DNA of 64,000 bases from Gluconacetobacter takamatsuzukensis (GCF_014174275.1 NZ_JABEQK010000002.1:186001-250000); one strand, 5' to 3'. Counted from the stretch's first letter, positions 47,084 to 56,186 are shown. Notes: generated from the letters alone by a model not told the origin. Translations and numbers: made by a program.

Positions 47084-48391
47084 TCAACGCCTCTGAAATT
47101 CAGGGGAGGAGAACAGCAGGGCCAGCGCATCCTGCCGCGAGCCCGCCTGGCGCATCGCCAGCACGGTCTGCCGGCGCAGGGCGGGGCCAAGCGCGGCATG
47201 GGCAACATCCAGCGGGTCGCCCGACCGGACATGCGCGGCGATGCGCCACGCCCAGTCGGTCCGCGCCAGCAGGTCGGCCGGGGCGGACCAGTCCGCCGCC
47301 CGGTCGCTCCATCCGTTCGGCAAGGGCGCCGTCCAGAGCGGCTGGCCCAGCCCGGCGAACGCCCCCAGCAGAATATGCGCCGGAGCATGCGAATCCTCCG
47401 GGCCGCTCGGCGGACCGCCCATCGACAGCGCGCGCATGACGGCCGTGGCATAATCCATGGGCGCGCGGAACTTGCCGCCGGGCCGCCCGGCATCGGGCAG
47501 GTCGACCAGCGCCAGGGACGCCGCGCCCAGGTTGCCATCGCTCTCCTGCAGGACGGCGGCAATCCGCGCGACATCGCGCGGCGCCGGCGTGTCGGAGATG
47601 AAATGGCCGACCAGCTGCGTGGCGATGTGGCGATAGGTCGCCGGATGCGCGCCCAGGAAATGCAGCGCCTCCACGCCCCCTTCCTCGCCCTCGGGAAACA
47701 CCTGCCCCATCAGGGTCTTCCTGCCCGGCTCGTGCGCGCGCGCATGGAAGACGAAGCCCGGCCTGTCGGCCTGCATGTCGATGCTCCAGCCGGTCAGGAT
47801 GGCCGCGAAACTCGTCACGTCGGCCTGGCTGTATCCGCCGGCGGGCGAGAGCGTATGCAGTTCCAGACATTCGCGGGCCAGATTCTCGTTCAACCCCCTG
47901 TGGCTTTTCCGCCCGGCCGGGCTGTCCGGCCCGATCGAGCCCGCATTGTCCAGATACATCAGCATGGCCGGATGCCGCATGACGGCCAGCAGCATGTCGG
48001 CAAAGCACCCGGTCACATGCGGGCGGATCGCCTCGCGCATATAGGCGCCGATCACGCCATGCGTGTTGCCCTGGCGCAGGCTGATGGTGAAATGATTGAA
48101 CCAGAACCACACCAGCCGCTCGCGAAACGGCTGTTCGGTCAGCAGCAAGTTATCCAGTTGCGTCGCGATTTCGGCGTGCAGGATCGGCTTGACCAGCGGA
48201 TCCCCCTTCATCTTCTCCTTCCGCTGCGTGCGCAGCGCGATCAGCCCGTCCGCCGTATCGCCCACCCCGATGAAGCGCGCCGCATCCGGCCCCTGGATCT
48301 GCCCGGCCAGCCAGTCGCGCGAGACCTCCTGCGGCGGCGCATCGCCACGCGCCCCCCACCCGAACCTGTTGACGACACCGAAAGGCTGCAT
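47084..48391 (-). CDS. DUF1800 domain-containing protein
   Basis: 435-aa protein of the DUF1800 family, characterised by RFGWGARGDAPPQ, the WFNHFTISLRQG core (VWFWFNHFTIS), AMLMYLDNAGSIG, NENLARECLELHTLSPAGGYSQADV and FHARAHEPGRKTLMGQ. ATG 48391 is preferred over GTG 48406. It precedes DUF1501 in a two-gene operon. The two proteins are thought to be cell-envelope associated; no catalytic residues are established. Confidence 0.9.
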   Translation of the reverse strand: MQPFGVVNRFGWGARGDAPPQEVSRDWLAGQIQGPDAARFIGVGDTADGLIALRTQRKEKMKGDPLVKPILHAEIATQLDNLLLTEQPFRERLVWFWFNHFTISLRQGNTHGVIGAYMREAIRPHVTGCFADMLLAVMRHPAMLMYLDNAGSIGPDSPAGRKSHRGLNENLARECLELHTLSPAGGYSQADVTSFAAILTGWSIDMQADRPGFVFHARAHEPGRKTLMGQVFPEGEEGGVEALHFLGAHPATYRHIATQLVGHFISDTPAPRDVARIAAVLQESDGNLGAASLALVDLPDAGRPGGKFRAPMDYATAVMRALSMGGPPSGPEDSHAPAHILLGAFAGLGQPLWTAPLPNGWSDRAADWSAPADLLARTDWAWRIAAHVRSGDPLDVAHAALGPALRRQTVLAMRQAGSRQDALALLFSSPEFQRR

Positions 48392-48436
48392 GACATGCTC
48401 CCACACGCAGCAGAACGACCCCCGGCCGCCTGCCCC

Positions 48437-49510
48437 CTACCGCATGGTCCCTTCCTGTGGCGAAAATCCGTCCGCCAGGGTCCGCGCGGCCCCGCTATCC
48501 TCCCGATGCCCAGCCAGTCTTGCAACGACGATATTCACCACCACCGCCAGGCCCGCCCCGACAAGCGTCGAGACCAGCCGATCGACCAGGATCGCCCCGC
48601 CGATGCGCCCCCCTCCGGCCAGCATCATGATCAGCGGTGTCGCGACGACACTGTAGAGCATGTAGTTCCGTTTCCGGGCCACCATGCTGGCAATGCCGAG
48701 CCCCGCCAGGAACAGGATGAACGCGCCGCCCGACGGCGCATGAAACAGGAAGAGACACGACAGCAGCACGCCCAGCACCGCGCCGAGCGCACGCTGCGAC
48801 GCCCGGATCGGCACCGGCTCCAGCTGCCGCCGGCACAGCAGCGCCACGGTCAGGGCCGCCCACAGGACATGCCGCTCCGGCCAGGCCGCATCCATCGCCA
48901 GCGTCGCCGCCATCAGGACGGAAAGCCTGAGCGGGAACTGGCAGGACGACAGGCGGCGAAACGACCGCACCCACCACCCCGCCTTCGCCCGCCACCCGAT
49001 GCCAGACGGCGGCACCCCGGCCACAGCCGGCCCTTGCGCCAGCATCGGAAGCACGCACGCCGCCGTCACGCCGCCCGCCATCACCAGCACCACCAGCGCC
49101 TGCGGATGGCGCGCCTGCCGCCCCATCTCGGCCAGGATCACGACAAAGACGATGAACCGGCCGGAGACGATCGCGGCAATCCGGTCGAAATTCCCGCACA
49201 GCGCGGCCAGCGTCGTCACCCCCCACAACGCCAGGTCGCCCCACCCCCCGCTGCCGGAAATCCCCACCCCGACCAGACAGGCCAGAAAGAGAGAAAGCGT
49301 GAGCAGGGCACTCTCTTCCACCTGCGCCCGCAGCGACGCATGCCGCGTGACATTGCCGGCCAGCAGCGCCCCCATGCCAACCGCCAGCCCCGCCCGCTCC
49401 CGCCCCGCCAGAAGACCAGCCACGACCGGCAGCACGATCAGGGCACTGGAGGCCGCAACCTCCCGCCACCGCAACGCCGCCTGCCTGTCCAGGCGCAGCA
49501 CATCCGCCAT
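48437..49510 (-). CDS. FUSC family inner-membrane protein (short form)
   Basis: 357-aa membrane protein resembling one-half of a FUSC/AaeB transporter. Two bundles of hydrophobic helices are visible: six N-terminal segments (ALIVLPVVAGLLAG ... ALVVLVMAGGVTAACVLP) and a second set with AWPERHVLWAALTVALLC, ALGAVLGVLLSCLFLFHAP and NYMLYSVVATPLIMMLAGG, which is the FUSC signature region. ATG 49510 has GAAGAGCC upstream; ATG 49585 is an in-frame alternative. It lies 46 bp upstream of the DUF1800 gene on the same strand and divergent from the DHA2 pump. Substrate unknown. Confidence 0.82.
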   Translation of the reverse strand: MADVLRLDRQAALRWREVAASSALIVLPVVAGLLAGRERAGLAVGMGALLAGNVTRHASLRAQVEESALLTLSLFLACLVGVGISGSGGWGDLALWGVTTLAALCGNFDRIAAIVSGRFIVFVVILAEMGRQARHPQALVVLVMAGGVTAACVLPMLAQGPAVAGVPPSGIGWRAKAGWWVRSFRRLSSCQFPLRLSVLMAATLAMDAAWPERHVLWAALTVALLCRRQLEPVPIRASQRALGAVLGVLLSCLFLFHAPSGGAFILFLAGLGIASMVARKRNYMLYSVVATPLIMMLAGGGRIGGAILVDRLVSTLVGAGLAVVVNIVVARLAGHREDSGAARTLADGFSPQEGTMR

Positions 49511-49835
49511 ATGGCTCTTCAAACCCACGGCACCGGCCTCTTTCCCGTCATGGGCACACGCGCATCCATACGCTATGCGTAGCATTGAATCGCCTACAAG
49601 ATACGCATCGCCCGCCGGCCGAACCCGGCAGATCGGCGAGAGAGATCCATCCCGGGCCTGAACCTTTTCGTATCCGCATTCTCTCTTCTTTTTCTGAAGA
49701 AAAAGAAGCAAAAAGACTTTTGATCTATTCGGGGCCATCGCGTGCCCCAGCACAAAACTCCTGACCGAATCAAAGTTTTTTGGTTCTTTTTTTCAAAAAA
49801 GAACCCCTTCCCGCACCCTCACCGAAAGCCGCATC
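49511..49835. other. Divergent region between FUSC and MFS pumps, holding R1 copy B
   Basis: 325 bp. It carries the R1 repeat (49685-49804). Near 49567-49588 the sequence TACGCTATGCGTAGC contains a small imperfect palindrome that could be an operator shared by the two efflux genes. No gene is evident unless the FUSC start is at 49585. Confidence 0.4.
49685..49804. repeat. T/A-rich long palindromic repeat, family R1, copy B
   Basis: 120 bp, inverted relative to copies A and D: CTTCTTTTTCTGAAGAAAAAG plus AAG at the left, GGTTCTTTTTTTC and AAAAAAGAAC at the right, with AAAAGACTTTTGATC and GAATCAAAGTTTTTTGG as inner arms. Unlike the other copies it lies between divergent genes, so it cannot terminate either normally initiated transcript. 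Confidence 0.85.
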
Positions 49836-51317
49836 ATGACCGCCACCGGCACACCCCGACCGGATCAGACCAGGCTGGACCCGCACCTGCTGCGGATCGC
49901 GGCGGTGGTCGTCCTGGGCACCTTCATGTCGATCCTGGACACCACGATCATCAACGTGGCGGTCCGCGACCTGTCGCGCGATTTCGGGGCGTCGCTGGCC
50001 ACGACGCAATGGATCTCGACCGGCTACATGCTGGCGCTGGCCACCGTCATCCCCCTGACGGGCTGGGCGGCCGACCGGTACGGCACGAAGCGGCTGTACA
50101 TGACGTCGATCCTCCTGTTCCTCGGCGGGTCCGCCCTGTCGGGGGCGGCGTGGTCGATGCCCACGCTGATCCTGTTCCGCGTGCTGCAAGGGCTGGGCGG
50201 CGGCATGATCATGCCGACCGGGATGACGATCCTCAGCCATGCCGCCGGCCCGGCGCGCATCGGCCGGCTGATGGGCCTCATCGGCGTGCCGATGCTGCTG
50301 GGGCCGATCTGCGGCCCGATCCTGGGCGGCTGGCTGGTCGACGACGTCTCGTGGCGCTGGATCTTCTTCGTGAACCTCCCCGTGGGCGCCATCGCGCTCT
50401 ACGCCGCCCTGCGGGTCCTGGCACCCGACGAACCCAGGCCGCACCACGCGCTGGACTGGCAGGGCCTGCTCCTGCTCTCCCCGGGGCTGGCGATCTTCGT
50501 CTTCGGCCTCGCCCGCATCGCGGCGGCAGGCGATTTCAGCACACCGGCCGGCGACATCGCGTCCGTGACCGGCCTGGCGCTCGTCTCCGCCTTCGTCCTG
50601 CATGCGCTGCGGCACCGCGATCCGCTGATCGACGTCCGGATGTTCACCCACCGGACCGTCGGCGCCTCCGCGCTGACCACTTTCCTGTTCGGCACCGCCT
50701 TCTTCGGCATGTCCCTGATCCTGCCGCTCTATTTCCAGATGGTCAGGGGCAGGCCCGCCTTCGGGGCCGGGCTTCTGCTGGCCGCACAGGGCATCGGCGC
50801 GATGCTCGCCATGCCGCTGGCGGCCCGCATGACCGACAGGGTCGGGGCCGGCAGGGTGGTCCTGACGGGCCTGGGCTGCGTGGCCACCGGCATGCTGGCC
50901 CTCAGCCGGATCTCAGGCACCACCCCCCTCTGGACCGTCGAGCCGATCCTGTTCCTGCTCGGCCTGGGGCTGGGCGCAACCATGATGCCGGCGATGAGCG
51001 CGGCGATGGGCTCGGTGCAGCGTCATCAGATCGCCCGGACCACCAGCGGGCTGAACGTGGTGCAACGCGTCGGCGGTTCCATGGGCACCGCCCTGTTCGC
51101 GGTGGTGCTGAGCCACCAGATCGCAGCCCTCACCCCCACCGCCCAGGGCGGCCCGGCGGCCACGCCGGCCACCGCGTCCCTCGACACGGCCTTCAGCCAC
51201 ACATTCCTGTGGTCGTTCGGCATCATCCTGCTGGCGATCTGCCCCGCCCTCTTCCTGCCGAGGAAGAAGGGCGGAACCCGCCCGGACGAAGGCGCGGCCC
51301 TGTCGGCCATGGAATGA
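49836..51317 (+). CDS. DHA2 (EmrB/QacA) family MFS drug efflux transporter
   Basis: Fourteen-helix proton antiporter of 493 aa. Diagnostic motifs: helix 1 LGTFMSILDTTIINVAVRDL, WISTGYMLALATVIPLTGW, A-motif WAADRYGTKRLYM, C-motif GPICGPILGGWLVDDVSWRW. It is typical of EmrB proteins, which often partner an EmrA membrane-fusion protein; none is adjacent. A perfect 10-bp GC hairpin (51325-51349) follows and separates it from the convergent TetR gene. Confidence 0.94.
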   Translation: MTATGTPRPDQTRLDPHLLRIAAVVVLGTFMSILDTTIINVAVRDLSRDFGASLATTQWISTGYMLALATVIPLTGWAADRYGTKRLYMTSILLFLGGSALSGAAWSMPTLILFRVLQGLGGGMIMPTGMTILSHAAGPARIGRLMGLIGVPMLLGPICGPILGGWLVDDVSWRWIFFVNLPVGAIALYAALRVLAPDEPRPHHALDWQGLLLLSPGLAIFVFGLARIAAAGDFSTPAGDIASVTGLALVSAFVLHALRHRDPLIDVRMFTHRTVGASALTTFLFGTAFFGMSLILPLYFQMVRGRPAFGAGLLLAAQGIGAMLAMPLAARMTDRVGAGRVVLTGLGCVATGMLALSRISGTTPLWTVEPILFLLGLGLGATMMPAMSAAMGSVQRHQIARTTSGLNVVQRVGGSMGTALFAVVLSHQIAALTPTAQGGPAATPATASLDTAFSHTFLWSFGIILLAICPALFLPRKKGGTRPDEGAALSAME

Positions 51318-51324
51318 CCGCGCC

Positions 51325-51349
51325 GCGCCGCCTGTCCCCCAGGCGGCGC
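51325..51349. terminator. GC hairpin between convergent MFS and tetR genes
   Basis: Perfect inverted repeat GCGCCGCCTG / CAGGCGGCGC with a 5-nt loop, no T-run on either strand. Probably marks the 3' ends of both genes. Confidence 0.5.
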
Positions 51350-51383
51350 GAAGCCCAATGCCCGCGGCCGCGCGCAAATGCGG

Positions 51384-52088
51384 TTATTTGCACACGATAT
51401 TGTGGATCGTCTCGATATTGAATGCGATTCTCTTCTTCAGCGATTGCGGCGCCATGAAATCGCAGTTGAAGATGATGGAGCCCGTAAACCGGTTGGTCAG
51501 GTAATAATAGCCGATCGCCGCGATGGTGATGTTCAGCTGCATGGCATCGACACCGCTCCGGAACACGCCCGCCTTCTCCCCCCGGTCCAGCAGCGATTGC
51601 AGCCGCTTCAACCGGCTCTGGCTGATGACGGGAATGATCCGGGAATCGCGCAGATGCACGGCCTTGTAGAGGTTCGCGCTGTTGACCAGCGTCAGGAATT
51701 CCGGGTTCTCCAGATAGTAGGTCCAGGTAAACCGCACCAGCGTCTCCAGCGCCGGCACCGGCTCCAGATGATCGAGCTTCAGCGACTGCTCCGCCTGGTA
51801 GAGGTCCGTGTAGGCATCTTCCAGAACCCGGGTAAACAGCGCCTCCTTGCCCCCGAAATAATGGTAGATCATGCGCTTGTTGGCTTCGGCCTTCTCAGCG
51901 ATGACATCGACGCGCGCCCCCGCCAGGCCGTTCATGGCGAATTCCCGCTTGGCGGCGGCCAGGATGCGCTTCTGCGTCGCCTCGGCATCGCGGGTGCGCG
52001 ACGGCGCTGGGTTCGGCAAGGCCGCTTCGGGCTCGGCCACCTTTTTGCGCGGTTCGCCTCGTCTGACGGCATTGGGTGTTCTTGACAT
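51384..52088 (-). CDS. TetR/AcrR family transcriptional regulator
   Basis: Repressor-type DNA-binding protein of 234 aa. The helix-turn-helix is at ~residues 38-85 (ILAAAKREFAMNGLAGARVD, then KRMIYHYFGGKEALF), with a ligand-binding all-helical C-terminal domain. ATG 52088 has AGGATATC as ribosome site; upstream residues in the open frame look non-coding. It is divergent from the CoA-transferase gene (348 bp apart). A conserved 19-bp box overlapping the predicted -10 elements of the CoA-transferase and of the ABC-transporter operon is the likely operator (inference). Confidence 0.93.
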   Translation of the reverse strand: MSRTPNAVRRGEPRKKVAEPEAALPNPAPSRTRDAEATQKRILAAAKREFAMNGLAGARVDVIAEKAEANKRMIYHYFGGKEALFTRVLEDAYTDLYQAEQSLKLDHLEPVPALETLVRFTWTYYLENPEFLTLVNSANLYKAVHLRDSRIIPVISQSRLKRLQSLLDRGEKAGVFRSGVDAMQLNITIAAIGYYYLTNRFTGSIIFNCDFMAPQSLKKRIAFNIETIHNIVCK

Positions 52089-52370
52089 ACGATATCCTCG
52101 TCGCGGCGGCGACCAGCATGCGGCCGTCGAATGGATGCGACCAGATATGGCCGCAAGGTAACCCCGGGCAGGACCGGTCACAAGGCTTTTGCCGCCCCGG
52201 CGGGCAGGGGGCACCCGGCAGGCCGCCCCCAGACCCTCGGCACGAAAAAGACCGTATCCCCAACCGGTTCCATGCGTCCGCCCTCCCGATCCCGGCCGCC
52301 ATTCCGTCACAGCCGGGCGCCGGGCGCCACCCATCAAACGCCAGTGTGATGGCCGCCCCGCCATCTTCCC
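52089..52370. other. Divergent intergenic region between tetR and the CoA-transferase gene
   Basis: About 280 bp with no convincing gene, repeat or hairpin. It should contain the tetR promoter and precedes the CoA-transferase promoter at 52371. Confidence 0.4.
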
Positions 52371-52398
52371 TTGCGGCCGCGCGGCCCGATAATATATC
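52371..52398 (+). promoter_or_regulatory. Predicted promoter of the CoA-transferase gene
   Basis: -35 TTGCGG (52371-52376), 16-bp spacer, -10 TATATC (52393-52398). The -10 overlaps the 19-bp operator-like box. Start of transcription would be ~32 bp before the ATG. Confidence 0.5.
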
Positions 52399-52413
52399 TA
52401 ACCATATAGTTAC
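52395..52413 (+). promoter_or_regulatory. Operator-like box 1 (candidate TetR site)
   Basis: TATCTAACCATATAGTTAC, matching box 2 at 59908-59926 (TATCGAACTAGATAGTTAC) at 16 of 19 positions. The inner part TAACCATATAGTTA is an imperfect palindrome. Position over the -10 suggests repression by steric block. Confidence 0.6.
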
Positions 52414-52436
52414 ATTTAGCCAGAAGAGAATCCGGC

Positions 52437-54005
52437 ATGTCGAAAATCAGAACGGCCGCGGACGTCGCATCGCTGGTGCAGGACGGCGCCATCGTCGCCG
52501 TGAATTCATCGAGCGGCCTGTGCTGCCCCGATGCCATCCTCGCGGCGCTGGGCGCGCGCTTCCGTGCCGAGGGCGCACCGCGCAACCTCACGACCATCCA
52601 CCCCATCGCCGCCGGCGACATGTTCGGCACCAAGGGGGTGGACCATCTGGCCCAGCCGGGCATGATCAGCCGCATCATCGGCGGCTCCTACCCGTCCGGC
52701 CCCTCCTCGGCCGAACCGCCGGCGATCCGCCAGATGGTCAAGCGCAACGAGGTCGCGGCCTATAACGTCCCCAGCGGCATCATCTTCGACATGCTGCGCG
52801 AGGGCGCTGCCAAACGGCCGGGCGTGATGACGAAGGTCGGGATGGATACGTTCGTCGACCCGGCGCAGGAAGGCTGCGCGATGAACGACGCCGCCCGCGC
52901 CGAGCCGGTCGTCAGCCGGATCGACTTCATGGGCGAGGAATGGCTCTATTTCCCCGCCATCCGCCCCACGGTCGCGATCATCCGCGCCACCACCGGCGAC
53001 GAACGCGGCAACCTGACCTTCGAGGACGAGGGCGCCTATCTGGGCGCCATGGAACTGGCCCTGGCCGGCCACAATAACGGCGGCATCGTCATCGCCCAGG
53101 TCCGCCGCGTCGCCCAGTCCGGCACCCTGCGCCCGCACGACGTGCGCGTGCCCGGCATCCTGGTCGATTACGTCGTCGAAACCCCCGACCAGCTCCAGAC
53201 CACCGCCACCCCATACGACCCCGCCATTTCCGGCGAAGTCTTCAAGCCCCTCGACAGTTTCGCCCTGCCCGAATTCAGCGTGGCGAAAATCATGGCCCGC
53301 CGCGTGGCGCAGGAATTGCGGCCCGGCTGGGCGGTCAATATCGGCTTCGGCATCTCGGCCAACGTGCCGCGCATCCTGCTGGAGGAAGGCCGCCATGGCG
53401 AGGTCACCTGGGTGATCGAGCAAGGCGCCGTGGGCGGCATCCCGCTGCTCGACTTCAAGTTCGGCTGCTCCGCCAATGCCGAGGCCTTCGTCGCCTCGCC
53501 GCACCAGTTCACCTATTTCCAGGCCGGCGGCTTCGACGTCTCCCTGCTCTCCTTCCTCCAGATCCACCCTAACGGCTCGGTCAACGTCTCAAAACTCTCG
53601 GCCCAGCCCCACGTCACCGCGGGCTCCGGCGGCTTCGTCGACATCACCTCCCGCGCCCGGCGGATCATCTTCTCCGGCTATTTCAACGCCGGCGCCAAAT
53701 TCGCCATCGCCGACGGCCGCCTGATCATCGAGCGCGAAGGCAAGATCGCGAAAATCGTCGACGAGCTGGAACAGATTTCCTTCTCCGGCCCCCGCGCCGT
53801 GGCACAGGGCCAGGAAGTCCTCTACATCACCGAACGCTGCGTCATGCAGCTCACGCCGGACGGGCTGATGGTCACCGAAATCGCGCCGGGCATCGACCTC
53901 CAGACCCAGATCCTCGACCAGGCCCAGGCCCCGCTCCTGGTCTCCCCCACCCTGCGCATCATGGACCCCACCCTGTTCCGCCCCGAAGGCCGGCTGGCGG
54001 CATAG
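52437..54005 (+). CDS. Acyl-CoA:carboxylate CoA-transferase (YdiF/propionate CoA-transferase type)
   Basis: Family I CoA-transferase, 522 aa with alpha and beta subunits fused. The alpha half starts KIRTAADVASLVQDGAIVAV; the beta half has GWAVNIGFGISANVP and the catalytic Glu in VIEQGAVGGIP, followed by FKFGCSANAEAF. The protein would move CoA between acyl-CoA (acetyl-, propionyl- or short 3-oxoacyl-CoA) and a free acid. Divergent from tetR and followed by a terminator, so it is a single-gene unit. Its promoter shares a box with the ABC-transporter operon, linking it to that pathway. Confidence 0.92.
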   Translation: MSKIRTAADVASLVQDGAIVAVNSSSGLCCPDAILAALGARFRAEGAPRNLTTIHPIAAGDMFGTKGVDHLAQPGMISRIIGGSYPSGPSSAEPPAIRQMVKRNEVAAYNVPSGIIFDMLREGAAKRPGVMTKVGMDTFVDPAQEGCAMNDAARAEPVVSRIDFMGEEWLYFPAIRPTVAIIRATTGDERGNLTFEDEGAYLGAMELALAGHNNGGIVIAQVRRVAQSGTLRPHDVRVPGILVDYVVETPDQLQTTATPYDPAISGEVFKPLDSFALPEFSVAKIMARRVAQELRPGWAVNIGFGISANVPRILLEEGRHGEVTWVIEQGAVGGIPLLDFKFGCSANAEAFVASPHQFTYFQAGGFDVSLLSFLQIHPNGSVNVSKLSAQPHVTAGSGGFVDITSRARRIIFSGYFNAGAKFAIADGRLIIEREGKIAKIVDELEQISFSGPRAVAQGQEVLYITERCVMQLTPDGLMVTEIAPGIDLQTQILDQAQAPLLVSPTLRIMDPTLFRPEGRLAA

Positions 54006-54011
54006 TCGCAA

Positions 54012-54044
54012 AAAAGGGGGGCGGTCTTTCCGCCCCCCACTTTC
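54012..54044 (+). terminator. Intrinsic terminator of the CoA-transferase gene
   Basis: Perfect 9-bp stem GGGGGGCGG (54016-54024) / CCGCCCCCC (54030-54038) with a TCTTT loop, preceded by an A-run and followed by ACTTTCTTCT. Just upstream of R1 copy C. Confidence 0.75.
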
Positions 54045-54048
54045 TTCT

Positions 54049-54169
54049 CTTCTTTTGCCTTCCGAAAAAGAAGCAAAAAGACTTTCGATCCGTCCAGCTG
54101 CGTCGCGCAGCCCAGCAAAAAACTCCCGAACGAATCAAGGTTTTTTGGTTCTTTTTTTCAAAAAAGAAC
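54049..54169. repeat. T/A-rich long palindromic repeat, family R1, copy C
   Basis: 121 bp in the same orientation as copy B. The left hairpin is more diverged (CTTCTTTTGCCTTCCG then AAAAAGAAG); the right one is GGTTCTTTTTTTC/AAAAAAGAAC. It lies between convergent genes, 5 bp from the alcohol dehydrogenase stop. Confidence 0.85.
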
Positions 54170-54174
54170 AGAAA

Positions 54175-55209
54175 CTACCCCACAGGACTGATCTGCACCT
54201 TCAAAACCCCCGGCCGATCCCGCAACGTATCGAACGCCGACTGGATCGCATGCAGCGGCACCACGCTGCCGGTAAAGGGCTCGACCCGAAAGCGTCCATG
54301 CGTCAGCAGGGTCAGCGCGTCGTGCATGTCCTCGCCCATGCCCGCGACCGATCCCTTGATCGAATTTTCCTTCAGCACCATGTCCAGCAGCCGCAGCGGG
54401 ATCGTATCGTCCGGCCCGGTAATCCCGAACGCCGCGACATGCCCCCCGGGCCGGATCAGCTCGAACGCCTGCGCATACAGCGCGGGCGAGCCGATGCTTT
54501 CGATCACGATATCCGCCCCCCGCCTCCCGGTCATGCGCCGCACCGTCTCCAGCACCTGCTCGGGGCGGGTTATCACCGCGTCCGCCCCCGCCTGCGCCGC
54601 CAGTTCCGCCCGCTCGGGCGACAGTTCGACGGCAATGATCGGCGCCGCCCCCACCAGCCGCATCATCTGGATATGCAGGTTGCCGATCGGCCCGGCCCCG
54701 AGCACCACCACCGACTGCGCGAACCCCGCCCCCGCCTTGCGCGCGGCCCGCACGACGCAGGCCACCGGCTCGGTCAGCGCCAGCACTTCCGGCGCCACGT
54801 CCTCGGGCGCGGGAATGATCTGGCGCGCCGGCACCGCCACATATTCGGCAAAGGCCCCATCGCGATGGATGCCCACCTGCCGCATCTCCGCGCAGTTCAG
54901 GATCTCGTTCCGGCGGCAGAAATAGCAATGCCCGCACCCGATATTGATATCGGCCACCACCCGCTGCCCCACCGCCAGGCCGCTCACCCGCTCCCCCAGC
55001 CGCGCCAGCGTCCCGGTAAATTCATGCCCGGGAATGAAGGGCAACCGGTCCGCCGCGTAATGGCCGTGGAAGATATGCACATCCGTCCCGCAGATGCCGC
55101 ACCGGTCCACCCGCACCAGCACATCGTCCGGCCCCACGGCCGGGATCGGCACCCGCGTCACCTCGAACCGTCCCGGCGCCATCAGCACCGCCGCGTCCAT
55201 CGTATCCAT
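54175..55209 (-). CDS. Zinc-dependent alcohol/polyol dehydrogenase (MDR superfamily)
   Basis: NAD(P)-dependent oxidoreductase of 344 aa, resembling sorbitol/L-iditol or threonine dehydrogenases. Catalytic zinc ligands are the Cys in RCGICGTD and His-Glu in IPGHEF; four Cys in GCGHCYFCRRNEILNC bind structural zinc; the Rossmann motif is VVLGAGPIGNLHIQM. ATG 55209 has GGGGAGGACGGAC. It follows the ABC permease gene by ~20 bp and ends the minus-strand operon, so it likely oxidises the imported compound. Confidence 0.93.
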   Translation of the reverse strand: MDTMDAAVLMAPGRFEVTRVPIPAVGPDDVLVRVDRCGICGTDVHIFHGHYAADRLPFIPGHEFTGTLARLGERVSGLAVGQRVVADINIGCGHCYFCRRNEILNCAEMRQVGIHRDGAFAEYVAVPARQIIPAPEDVAPEVLALTEPVACVVRAARKAGAGFAQSVVVLGAGPIGNLHIQMMRLVGAAPIIAVELSPERAELAAQAGADAVITRPEQVLETVRRMTGRRGADIVIESIGSPALYAQAFELIRPGGHVAAFGITGPDDTIPLRLLDMVLKENSIKGSVAGMGEDMHDALTLLTHGRFRVEPFTGSVVPLHAIQSAFDTLRDRPGVLKVQISPVG

Positions 55210-55229
55210 GTCCGTCCTCCCCGAACCGC

Positions 55230-56186
55230 CTATTTGACGATCCGCATTTTCGAGCGATCGATCGTCGTGGCGATCGCCACGATCAGCACAAGGCCGAAGA
55301 AGATCTGCTGTCCCATGGCGGGAATATTCAGATAGAGCATGCTGGAGCGGATGACGGCGACGATCATCGTCCCGATCACGGTATTCACCACGCCCCCCAC
55401 GCCCCCGGTCAGCGGCGTGCCACCCACCAGCACCGCGACGATGGCCGGCAGCAGGAACCCTTCCGCCAGCGTGGGCGACCCGCCCGACAGCTTGACGGAA
55501 AAGACCAGCCCCGCAATCGCCGCGAACATGCCCGACAGCGCAAAGGCCAGGATCTTGTAGCGCTCGACCCGAATGCCCGAGGCCACGGCCACCGGCTCGC
55601 CGGCCCCGATGGCCTTGAACGTCCGCCCGGCGGTCATCCGGCCCTGGATGAACCACGCCACCACCACCAGCAGCAGCGCCACGATCAGCTCGTGCGGAAT
55701 CCCCGCCGTACGGCCCACCATCCAGCCAAACGCATGCCGCCGCTGCTCCGCATCCATGTGCAGCGCCTGCTGGCCCGAGGCAAACTGCCCCACCGACAGC
55801 GCAATGCCGCCCACAGCCAGCGTGGAAATGAAGGACGGCACCTTCAGCCGCGTCGTCACCACCCCCGACACCGCCCCGAACGCCAGCCCCGCGACAATGA
55901 CCAGCAGCCCGGCCGATCCTCCCGCCGAAGGCAGCGCGATCGTCGTCAGCACCGTCGCCATGTTGGCGATCGACTGCGACGACAGGTCGATGCTGCCGAT
56001 ATAGATCACCAGCGTCATGCCGATCGCCATGATCAGCAGCGGCACGATATCGGCCGCCAGGTTCAGCAGGTTCTCCGGGCGGAGAAAATTGATGTCCGTC
56101 ATGCCGACCAGCACCACCAGCGTGGTCAGCGTGATCCACGGAAAATGCCGCCGCAGCCGTTCGGTCCAGGCCACCCGGTCGGTCAT
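55230..56186 (-). CDS. Sugar-type ABC transporter permease (RbsC family), second copy
   Basis: Inner-membrane permease of 318 aa with ~8-10 helices. Characteristic regions are MAIGMTLVIYIGSIDLSSQS, VSGVVTTRLKVPSFISTLAV, AIGAGEPVAVASGIRVERYK (the coupling loop) and GGTPLTGGVGGVVNTVIGTM. ATG 56186 overlaps the ATPase stop by 4 bp. A second, different permease gene precedes the ATPase, so the channel is probably a heterodimer. Confidence 0.93.
   Translation of the reverse strand: MTDRVAWTERLRRHFPWITLTTLVVLVGMTDINFLRPENLLNLAADIVPLLIMAIGMTLVIYIGSIDLSSQSIANMATVLTTIALPSAGGSAGLLVIVAGLAFGAVSGVVTTRLKVPSFISTLAVGGIALSVGQFASGQQALHMDAEQRRHAFGWMVGRTAGIPHELIVALLLVVVAWFIQGRMTAGRTFKAIGAGEPVAVASGIRVERYKILAFALSGMFAAIAGLVFSVKLSGGSPTLAEGFLLPAIVAVLVGGTPLTGGVGGVVNTVIGTMIVAVIRSSMLYLNIPAMGQQIFFGLVLIVAIATTIDRSKMRIVK

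Noticed and set aside
46532-49582. 1016-aa open frame on the plus strand
   Set aside because: Antisense to the DUF1501, DUF1800 and FUSC genes; no domain features.
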